Both the position numbers and the translations under genes were made by a program. Shown in pieces: positions 44,922 through 51,397 of a stretch of 51,397 bases of DNA. The DNA comes from Polyangiaceae bacterium (GTDB lineage: Bacteria; Myxococcota_A; Polyangia; Polyangiales; Polyangiaceae), in the NCBI GenBank assembly GCA_020849655.1, contig JADLFU010000145.1, forward strand, positions 1 through 51,397, written 5' to 3'. How positions within the stretch are numbered: the stretch's first letter is position 1; every line of letters starts with the position of its first letter. The notes under the pieces were generated by a model. That model worked only from the letters and a program-made list of their open reading frames with translations. It ran no database searches and was not told the origin of the DNA.

Positions 44922-46484
44922 ATGACGCTCCGTGTCTACAGCTCGCTGTCTCGATCGATCGAGGCCGTCGTCCCGCGCGAACCCGGGCACGTGCGCGTCT
45001 ACTGCTGCGGGCCGACGACGTACGACGTGAGCCACGCGGGGCACGGCCGCAGCGCGTGCCTCCCCGACGTCCTCGTGCGTCACCTGCGCGCGACGGGGCA
45101 CCGCGTCACGTACGTGCGCAACGTCACCGACGTCGAGGACAAGATCCTGAAGCGCGCGAAGGAGCGCGGCGAGGAGCCGCTCGCGCTGTCGGAGAGGTTC
45201 GCGGCGATGTACGACGAGGACCTCGAGGCGCTCTCGTGCCTGCGCCCGGAAGCGGCGCCGCGCGTCTCGCAGACGATCCCGGAGATCGTCGCGATGGTCG
45301 AGCGGCTCGTCGCCGCGGGGCACGCGTACGTCGTCGACGCCGAGTCGGGGAAGGACGTCTGGTACAGCGTCCGCAGCTTCTCCCGCTACGGCAAGCTCTC
45401 GGGGCGCGCCGTCGACGAGCTGCGCACGGGCGAGGGGCTCGTCGATCGCGGCAAGTCCGCGCACGCGGACAAGCGCGATCCGCTCGACTTCGCGCTGTGG
45501 AAGAGCGCGCCGCCCGGCGAGTGGAGCTTCGACAGCCCGTGGGGCAAGGGCCGCCCCGGCTGGCACATCGAGTGCTCGGCGATGGTCGAGAAGCACCTCG
45601 GGTTCGGGATCGACGTGCACTGCGGCGGGATGGATCTCGTGTTCCCCCACCACGAGAACGAGATCGCGCAGAGCGAGGCGGCGAGCCCGGGCTGCGGCGC
45701 GTTCGCGACCATCTGGCTGCACAACGGGTTCCTGAACGTCGACAAGGAGAAGATGGCGAAGAGCCTCGGCAACTTCGTCACGATGCGCGACTGCTTCGCG
45801 CGCAACGATCCCGACGCGCTGCGCCTGCTGTACCTGTCGGCGCACTACCGCGGGCCGATCGAGTTCGAGACGGAGAAGCTGCCGGATGGGCGCGTGATCT
45901 TCCCCGGCCTCGACGAGCACGAGGCGCGGCTCGACTACCTCTATCAGACGAAGGCGCGCGTCGCCGCGCTCGCCGCGAGGGACGCCGAGGGCGACGCGAA
46001 GGAGCTCACCGAGCTGCGCAAGCTGGTCCGCGGCGCGCGCGACCGCGTGACCAAGGCGCTCGACGACGATCTCAACACCCCCGTCGCGCTCTCCGTCGTC
46101 GGGGAGCTCGCGAAGGCCATCAATGATCTCTGCGATCTGGCCGATCGCAGGAAGAAGGACGCGAAGCTCGTCGCCGCCGCCGCGGGCCTCGCGCGCGAGG
46201 CGCAGACCGCGCTGTCGTCGTCGGCCGCCGTGCTCGGCGTCCTGCAGAGCGATCCCGGCGCGTACGCCGACCGGTGCCGGGCGCGGCGCCTCGCGCTCCG
46301 AGGGCTCGACGCCGCCGCGATCGACGCGAAGATCGCCGAGCGCCGGGCGGCGCGCGACGCGAAGGATTTCTCGCGAGCGGACGCGGTGCGCGACGAGCTC
46401 GTGGCGATGGGCGTCGAGCTCTTCGACACGCCCGACGGCACCACCTGGCGCCTGCCGATGCGCGCGCCTCGCGCGGCGGGCTGA
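44922..46484 (+). CDS. cysS: Cysteinyl-tRNA synthetase
   Basis: A class I synthetase that charges tRNA-Cys. The 520-residue protein has the zinc-ligand Cys in VYCCGPTTYD, the HIGH motif as HAGH (38-41), a second zinc group (GRPGWHIECSAM, HCGGMDLVFPHHENE) and the KMSKS motif as KMAKS (277-281). The C-terminal domain carries a typical DALR-like helical region and the ending AIDAKIAERRAARDAKDFSRAD. It is somewhat longer than average because of an internal helical segment around 370-450. The gene is divergent from the E1 operon, 72 bases apart. Confidence 0.96.
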   Translation: MTLRVYSSLSRSIEAVVPREPGHVRVYCCGPTTYDVSHAGHGRSACLPDVLVRHLRATGHRVTYVRNVTDVEDKILKRAKERGEEPLALSERFAAMYDEDLEALSCLRPEAAPRVSQTIPEIVAMVERLVAAGHAYVVDAESGKDVWYSVRSFSRYGKLSGRAVDELRTGEGLVDRGKSAHADKRDPLDFALWKSAPPGEWSFDSPWGKGRPGWHIECSAMVEKHLGFGIDVHCGGMDLVFPHHENEIAQSEAASPGCGAFATIWLHNGFLNVDKEKMAKSLGNFVTMRDCFARNDPDALRLLYLSAHYRGPIEFETEKLPDGRVIFPGLDEHEARLDYLYQTKARVAALAARDAEGDAKELTELRKLVRGARDRVTKALDDDLNTPVALSVVGELAKAINDLCDLADRRKKDAKLVAAAAGLAREAQTALSSSAAVLGVLQSDPGAYADRCRARRLALRGLDAAAIDAKIAERRAARDAKDFSRADAVRDELVAMGVELFDTPDGTTWRLPMRAPRAAG

Positions 46485-46527
46485 CCCTCGCGCGTCACAC
46501 TCCCGCCCCGCGCGGCGACGAGGAGGC

Positions 46528-47517
46528 ATGCGCGCCCGCTGGCTCCTGCCGCTCCTCGCCGCCTGCGCGGCGCCCGATCCCGCGCACACGCCCGCGCCGC
46601 TCATCGTCGCGCGCGAGGCGCCTGCCCCGCGCGCGGCCGACGACGCGCCGCCACCCCCGCAGGCCGCGTCCGCGCCGAGCGCCGCGCCCGCTCCCCCTTC
46701 GATCCAGGAGGTCGCCGCGCGGACGGCGCGCGAGCTCGAGCGCGCGGGGCTGTCACGACCGAGCGCGAGGCGACCGGGCGACGGGGCGCTCGCGCGCGAG
46801 CTGCACCCGGGCTTCCACGCGACGGGAGCGCGCGGGCCCGACGATCCCGCGGTCGAGTCGTCGCGCCAGTTCGTCACCCGCGTGCTCGACGCGCTGTTTC
46901 ACGAGCGGTTCGGCCGGGCGCCCGAGCCGCCGGTGCTGCTGGTGCTGCTGCGAGACGCGGGCTCGTACGAGCGCTTCTGCCGCGAGGCCTGGAGCGCGGC
47001 GTGCATCTCTCCCTACGGGTTCTACGTGCCGACCGAGCGGCGCCTCGTCGTGAACCTCGGCCCCGGGATCGGCACGCTCAGCCACGAGCTCGTGCACCCG
47101 ATCGTCGAGGCAGACTTTCCCGGCGCGCCGACGTGGCTGAACGAGGGCATCGCGTCGCTGTTCGAGGCGCCCGTCCTGGCGAGGCCGGGGGAGATCCACG
47201 GCGCGACGAACTGGCGGACCCCGACGCTGAAGGCGGCGCTCGCGACGCCGGGCGGTCGCGCGGCCGTGTCGCTGCGCGCGCTGTTCGAGCTCGACGACGC
47301 GGGCTTCCGCGCCGACGGGGCGGAGCAACGCAACTACGCGGCGGCGCGGACGCTGTGCCAGTGGCTCGACTCGCGCGGCCAGCTGTTCCCGTTCTCCCGC
47401 GCGTACCGCGACGGGTTCGCGACCGATCCTCGCGGGGAGCGCGCGTTCGCGCGGGTGACAGGGACGACGCTGGAGGAGGCGAACCCGGCGTGGCTCAGGT
47501 GGGCCGCGCGCCTGTGA
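46528..47517 (+). CDS. Lipoprotein with gluzincin-type zinc metallopeptidase domain
   Basis: A 329-residue protein with a short signal peptide and the lipobox PLLAACA (Cys13), then a Pro/Ala-rich linker to about residue 55. The peptidase domain has HELVH (186-190) and the third ligand Glu206 in [12 protein letters not shown], the spacing of gluzincins such as the peptidase-MA/DUF1570 group. Substrate and location outside the inner membrane are inference. AGGAGG stands only one base before the ATG, which is too close for a good ribosome site; the next in-frame starts are worse. It overlaps mtnA tail to tail by 23 bases. Confidence 0.8.
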   Translation: MRARWLLPLLAACAAPDPAHTPAPLIVAREAPAPRAADDAPPPPQAASAPSAAPAPPSIQEVAARTARELERAGLSRPSARRPGDGALARELHPGFHATGARGPDDPAVESSRQFVTRVLDALFHERFGRAPEPPVLLVLLRDAGSYERFCREAWSAACISPYGFYVPTERRLVVNLGPGIGTLSHELVHPIVEADFPGAPTWLNEGIASLFEAPVLARPGEIHGATNWRTPTLKAALATPGGRAAVSLRALFELDDAGFRADGAEQRNYAAARTLCQWLDSRGQLFPFSRAYRDGFATDPRGERAFARVTGTTLEEANPAWLRWAARL

Positions 47518-48550
47518 GCGCGAGCGCCGAGAGCGAGGCCGCGTCGGGCGCGCGGACGACGCCCCGCTCGGTGACGAGCGCCGTCACGAGGCGCGCGGGC
47601 GTCACGTCGAACCCGGGATGCCGCGCCCTCACGCCCTCGGGCGCGACGCGGACCCCCGAGATCACGGTGACCTCGTCGCTGGCGCGCTCCTCGATGACGA
47701 TCTCCGCCCCGCGCGCGGTCGCGAGGTCGACGGTGCTCCACGGCGCGGCGACGTAGAAGGGCACCTCGTGCGCGCGCGCGAGCACGGCGAGCCCGTACGT
47801 GCCGATCTTGTTCGCGACGTCGCCGCTCGCCGCGATCCGGTCAGCGCCGACGATCACGGCGTCGATCTCGCCCCGCGCGAAGAAGTGCCCAGCCATGCCG
47901 TCCGTCAGCAGCTCCACCGGCACGCCGTCCTCGTGGAGCTCCCACGCGGTCAGGCGCGCGCCCTGCAAGTACGGCCGCGTCTCGTCCGCGAGCACATGGG
48001 ACAGCCGCCCCGACGCCCACGCCGCGCGCACCACGCCGAGCGCGGTGCCGTAGCCGCCGGTCGCGAGGGCGCCCGCGTTGCAGTGGGTGAGCACGCGCGC
48101 CCGGGGGGGCAACAGCTCGGCGCCGAGCGCCCCCATCGCGCGGCACGCCGCCACGTCCTCGCGGTGCAGCGCGCGCGCCTCCTCGCGCGTCTCCTCGAGC
48201 GATCCACGGCGCGCGACCGCGCCCACGCGCGCGACCGCCCAGCGGAGGTTCACGGCCGTCGGGCGCGCCGACGCGAGCTCGTCGAGCGCCGCGTCGAGGC
48301 CGCCCTCTCGCCGCGCGAGCGCCACGCCGTACGCCGCCGCGACGCCGATCGCGGGCGCGCCGCGCACCACCATGTCGCGGATAGCGCGCGCGACCTCGGC
48401 CGCCGAGCGCGCCTCGAGGTACACGACCTCGCCCGGCAGCCGACGCTGATCGAGCAGGTACACCGCGTCGCCCGCGTCGGAGAGCTCGACCGCCGAGTAA
48501 CGGGCGCCGGAGAGGGGCCGATCGAGGGGCAGCCGGGGGAGCGATCGCAT
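47495..48550 (-). CDS. mtnA: S-methyl-5-thioribose-1-phosphate isomerase
   Basis: Isomerises methylthioribose 1-phosphate to methylthioribulose 1-phosphate in the methionine salvage pathway. The 351-residue protein has the catalytic Cys motif [18 protein letters not shown] and the catalytic Asp motif [20 protein letters not shown], the two signatures that separate MtnA from eIF2B-like relatives. N-terminal [17 protein letters not shown] also matches. No other methionine-salvage gene is adjacent. It is divergent from the RCC1 lipoprotein gene. Confidence 0.95.
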   Translation of the reverse strand: MRSLPRLPLDRPLSGARYSAVELSDAGDAVYLLDQRRLPGEVVYLEARSAAEVARAIRDMVVRGAPAIGVAAAYGVALARREGGLDAALDELASARPTAVNLRWAVARVGAVARRGSLEETREEARALHREDVAACRAMGALGAELLPPRARVLTHCNAGALATGGYGTALGVVRAAWASGRLSHVLADETRPYLQGARLTAWELHEDGVPVELLTDGMAGHFFARGEIDAVIVGADRIAASGDVANKIGTYGLAVLARAHEVPFYVAAPWSTVDLATARGAEIVIEERASDEVTVISGVRVAPEGVRARHPGFDVTPARLVTALVTERGVVRAPDAASLSALALTGARPT

Positions 48551-48660
48551 CGAAGATGATCCCTGCCATTGCGCGGCGCCGGAGGCACCTCGTTCGGCTG
48601 GCGAGCGCCCCGTCGCGGGGTGTATGTTTCCCGGCGCACTACCTTGCCGTGTCCACAACC

Positions 48661-51273
48661 ATGAGAACTCTCCCCGCTCGCTGGTCGCTGCTCCCGCTCC
48701 TCTCGCTCGCCGCGTGCTCCCTCAGCACGAGCGACTACACCTTCGACGCCGGCCAGGCGGGCGCGGCGTCGGGCGGATCGAGCGGCGCTGGCACGGCCGG
48801 CCAGCCGGCAGGCGGCGCAGGTCAGGCTGGTCAATCGGTGGGCGGCGCAGGTCAGGCTGGTCAATCGGTGGGCGGCGCGGGTCAGGCAGGCCAGCAGACG
48901 GGCGGCGCGGGTCAGGCCGGGCAGCAAGCCGGCGGCGCGGGTCAGGGAGGCCAGCAGGCCGGCGGCGCGGGTCAGGCGGGCAGCGGCGGGTGTGCCGCCG
49001 GCGAGAAGCGCTGCAACGGCGCCGACATCGAGGGCTGCGTCGGCGGCGTGTTCAAGAAGGAGAGCAGCTGCGAGGCCCCCCAGACCTGCAGCCCGATCGG
49101 CGGCGTCCCCGCCTGCACGAGCTGCAAGCCCGACGAGGGCAAGTGCAGCGGCGCGACGCTGCTGCGGTGCTCGGCGGACGGCGCGTCCCAGGCGCTCGTC
49201 GGCGTGTGCAACGGCGCGACCGCGATCTGCGACGAGAAGGGCAACGGCGGCAAGGGCGAGTGTGACAAGTGCGCATCCGACGCCTTCCAGTGCGTCGGCG
49301 CGATGCTGTTCAAGTGCAGCGCCACCGGCCAGGACCTCGTGCTGTCGAAGGACTGCGGCAGCGACACCCTCTGCGACGCGGCCGCAGGCGGGTGCAAGAC
49401 CGAGGTGTGCAAGGCCGGCGAGCGCCGGTGCGACGGCGACAAGCCGATGGTCTGCGACACGAGCAAGAACCAGTTCGTGCAGGACGGCGCCGACTGCGCG
49501 CCCGGCCTCTGCAACCCCGCGTCGAAAATGTGCTTCGGGTGCGCGGCGGGCACGTACCGCTGCGACAGCGACGCGCTCCAGCAGTGCCCGACGGACGGCT
49601 CCGCGTGGACGACCATCACGCAGTGCCCCGCTGGCAAGTGCGACGCGAGCGCCAAGACCTGCACGGAGTGCTCCCCGGGCTCGCGCATCTGCGCCGGGCA
49701 GACGATCGTCGAGTGCGCCGGGGGATCGTTCACCCCCGGGTCGCCGCAGCAGACGTGCAAGGTCGGGCAGATCTGTGACGCCGCCTCGAATCAGTGTGAT
49801 GTCTGCCAGCCAAACGCCACGCGGTGCGACGGCGCGGATGTCAAGAGGTGCTCACCCGACGGACAGACCGAGACGATCTCCCAGACCTGCGCCTCTGCGG
49901 CGCTCTGCGACGCTGTCACCGGGGCGTGCCGGGCATGCGTCGCCGGAGAGATCCGCTGCACCGGCGCGACGCTCGAGGAGTGCGCAGCGGACGGCGGCGG
50001 CTGGGTCACGAAGCAGAAGTGCGCGAGCGCGGCGCTCTGTGACGCCACCAGCCAGGCGTGCGTCAAGCCGACCTGCGCCGCCGGGGAGATCGTCTGCGGC
50101 ACGGGGAACCAGGTCGGGCAGTGCAACGCCGACCAGACGGGCTACGACTACTCCGCCTGCGACGCCGCCGAGCTGTGCGTGGCCGGCAGCGGCTGCGCCC
50201 ACCCCATCAGCGTCTCCGTGGGTTCCATCCACGCCTGCGCGACCTTCAAGGGAGGCTCGGTGGCCTGCTGGGGCGGGAACACCGGCTTTCAGACCGGCTC
50301 CGGCGCCTCCGGGTACCTCCCGCCGACGGTGGTGAAGCAGGCGTCCGGCGAGGGGCTCGCGAGCGTCACCATGGTGTCCGCGGCCGCCATCCACACGTGC
50401 GCGCTCGTGAAGAGCGACGTCTACTGCTGGGGCGCCAACAACTGGGGCCAGCTCGGCACCGGCGCGGTCGGCTCCAACACGCCGACCCCACAGCGCGTCT
50501 CGCTGCCGAGGAGCGCTACGATGGTCGTCGCCGGAGGCAACTCCTCGTGCGCCGTGCTCGACGACGGCAGCACCTGGTGCTGGGGGCGCAACGACAACGG
50601 GCAGCTGGGCGTCGGAGACCAGGCCACCCACCCGAGCCCGACGGAGCTCTCCAAGCTCCCGCTCTTCCCGACCGAGCTGTCGCTCGGCGGGCTCACGAGC
50701 TGCGCCGCCGCGCCCGGCAGCCTGGGGAACAGCGAGATCCATTGCTGGGGAGGCAACCAGCATGGTCAGGCGGGACAACCGCTCGGCAGCGGCCCGTTCA
50801 CGTTCCCGGAGCTGGTGCCTGGTTTCACCGCGAGCCACGTCACCGTGGGGCAGACGACCAACGCCGTCACGTGCGCCCACTCCGGCGGCAAGATCTCCTG
50901 CTGGGGGAGCAACGCAGCGGGAGAGCTGGGGCGAGGCTCCACCGGCGCGGCGACCCCCACCCCCGGCTTCGTGACCGGCGTCAGCAAGAGCCAGGTGTCC
51001 ACCGGCGACACCTGCACGTGCGCGGCTGGCGAGGATGTCTTGTGCTGGGGCAACTGCGCCCCGGAGCTGGCGGGCCAGACCGCCGGCGGGCCTTTCCCGT
51101 CCCCCACGCTGGTGCCCGGCAGCACGAAGGTGACGGACATCTCCGTCGGCTCGACGTCGGCGTGCGGCTTCTCATCGCTCGGCACGCTCGTCTGCTGGGG
51201 CCAGAACGACAAGCTGCAGCTCGGCTCACCCGGGACGAGCGCGACCTCTCCCCGCCCGGTCGTCTTCCCCTGA
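48661..51273 (+). CDS. Large Cys-rich RCC1-repeat lipoprotein
   Basis: An 870-residue exported protein (lipobox SLAACS, Cys19). The mature part has three regions. A Gly/Ala/Gln linker (about 35-110) is built of tandem ten-residue repeats GGAGQAGQ-xx. A Cys-rich region (about 115-520) repeats a module such as [19 protein letters not shown] roughly nine or ten times. The C-terminal part (about 525-870) holds RCC1-type blades with seven CWG motifs ([28 protein letters not shown]), predicting a disulfide-stapled beta-propeller. It is probably a cell-surface binding or adhesion protein. The ATG at 48661 directly precedes the basic n-region. Confidence 0.9.
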   Translation: MRTLPARWSLLPLLSLAACSLSTSDYTFDAGQAGAASGGSSGAGTAGQPAGGAGQAGQSVGGAGQAGQSVGGAGQAGQQTGGAGQAGQQAGGAGQGGQQAGGAGQAGSGGCAAGEKRCNGADIEGCVGGVFKKESSCEAPQTCSPIGGVPACTSCKPDEGKCSGATLLRCSADGASQALVGVCNGATAICDEKGNGGKGECDKCASDAFQCVGAMLFKCSATGQDLVLSKDCGSDTLCDAAAGGCKTEVCKAGERRCDGDKPMVCDTSKNQFVQDGADCAPGLCNPASKMCFGCAAGTYRCDSDALQQCPTDGSAWTTITQCPAGKCDASAKTCTECSPGSRICAGQTIVECAGGSFTPGSPQQTCKVGQICDAASNQCDVCQPNATRCDGADVKRCSPDGQTETISQTCASAALCDAVTGACRACVAGEIRCTGATLEECAADGGGWVTKQKCASAALCDATSQACVKPTCAAGEIVCGTGNQVGQCNADQTGYDYSACDAAELCVAGSGCAHPISVSVGSIHACATFKGGSVACWGGNTGFQTGSGASGYLPPTVVKQASGEGLASVTMVSAAAIHTCALVKSDVYCWGANNWGQLGTGAVGSNTPTPQRVSLPRSATMVVAGGNSSCAVLDDGSTWCWGRNDNGQLGVGDQATHPSPTELSKLPLFPTELSLGGLTSCAAAPGSLGNSEIHCWGGNQHGQAGQPLGSGPFTFPELVPGFTASHVTVGQTTNAVTCAHSGGKISCWGSNAAGELGRGSTGAATPTPGFVTGVSKSQVSTGDTCTCAAGEDVLCWGNCAPELAGQTAGGPFPSPTLVPGSTKVTDISVGSTSACGFSSLGTLVCWGQNDKLQLGSPGTSATSPRPVVFP
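48811..48980 (+). repeat. 30-bp in-frame tandem repeat encoding GGAGQAGQ-xx
   Basis: About 5.7 copies of a 30-bp unit beginning GGCGGCGCAGGTCAGG run in register. The first two copies are identical (48811-48840 and 48841-48870), and later copies differ at a few bases. The unit is ten codons long, so copy-number change would alter linker length without breaking the frame. The identical copies suggest recent duplication. Confidence 0.9.
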
Positions 51274-51287
51274 TCCACGAGCGCCCC

Positions 51288-51397
51288 ATGAACCGCCCCC
51301 GCACCCTGCTCCTCGCCCTCGCGCTCGCCGCCTCCGCCGCGCCGTCCTTCGCCCAGCCGAAGCCCGCCCCGCCCATCTCCGACGCCGCCAAGCAGTA
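51288..51397 (+). CDS. Start of a secreted protein, cut by the window edge
   Basis: The visible 36 residues are a signal peptide (MNRPRTLLLALALAASAAPSFA) followed by QPKPAPPISDAAKQ, with a typical signal peptidase I site after SFA. It begins 14 bases after the RCC1 lipoprotein stop, on the same strand, so it is likely co-transcribed. Nothing can be said about its domains. Confidence 0.65.
   Translation, partial: MNRPRTLLLALALAASAAPSFAQPKPAPPISDAAKQ

Noticed and set aside
48811-48980. CRISPR-like regular repeats
   Set aside because: Units are contiguous without spacers and lie in frame within a lipoprotein linker; no cas genes.

Overview
The window is very GC-rich DNA with few and short gaps between genes. 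Start codons are often GTG, and many neighbouring genes overlap by four bases (ATGA or GTGA). The gene content points to a myxobacterium-type deltaproteobacterium (Myxococcota, probably order Polyangiales). Signs are many lipoproteins with Gly/Ala-rich linkers and Cys-rich domains, an RCC1-repeat lipoprotein, an OmpA-type lipoprotein with thrombospondin type 3 calcium repeats, several outer-membrane barrels and TolC channels, and two-component and FHA signalling proteins. No rRNA, tRNA, CRISPR array, insertion sequence or prophage gene was seen. The assignment is an inference from gene style, not from a marker gene.

Layout. 1-724: the N-terminal piece of a minus-strand lipoprotein, preceded by eight perfect TCTCG pentamers that sit between a possible start codon and the signal peptide. 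725-3334 (+): a ClpP/crotonase-fold serine dehydrogenase proteinase and a haem catalase. 3396-6627 (-): aroA, a lipoprotein and larE. 6670-8989 (+): a TolC-type channel, a MepA-type murein endopeptidase and a tiny lipoprotein, all overlapping. 9005-12770 (-): a tightly coupled three-gene operon encoding a two-piece phosphotransferase related to PEP synthase and rifampicin phosphotransferase, plus an MFS exporter. 12868-17757 (-): an acyl-CoA dehydrogenase and the uracil-catabolism set upp, urc4 and urc1. 17869-20635 (-): an outer-membrane protein, a Crp/Fnr regulator and an aldo/keto reductase.

20723-23106 (+): the GTPases era and der, overlapping. 23386-28687 (+): envelope genes (DUF4398 lipoprotein, TSP3-OmpA lipoprotein, membrane zinc-ribbon protein, FadL-like barrel, two Cys-rich lipoproteins). 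28702-30932 (-): prmC and a phosphomannomutase/phosphoglucomutase. 31031-34366: an orphan response regulator, an EamA exporter, a DUF3105 lipoprotein and an esterase, in alternating orientation with overlapping 3' ends. 34422-37521 (-): peptide-type ABC ATPases and a von Willebrand A lipoprotein. 37611-40613 (+): an unknown protein, a second TolC and a Gly/Ala-rich lipoprotein. 40626-44849 (-): E1 alpha and beta of a branched-chain 2-oxoacid dehydrogenase, a DUF3025 protein and an FHA-SpoIIE phosphatase in one overlapping operon. 44922-51397: cysS, a lipoprotein metallopeptidase, mtnA (-), a large RCC1 lipoprotein with a 30-bp tandem repeat, and the start of a secreted protein.

Most promising for new biology: the split and permuted phosphotransferase with its transporter (9005-12770); the 2-oxoacid dehydrogenase E1 operon that carries its own phosphatase (40626-44849); the pentamer tract that could switch a lipoprotein on and off (217-319); and the URC uracil-degradation operon in this lineage (14594-17757).
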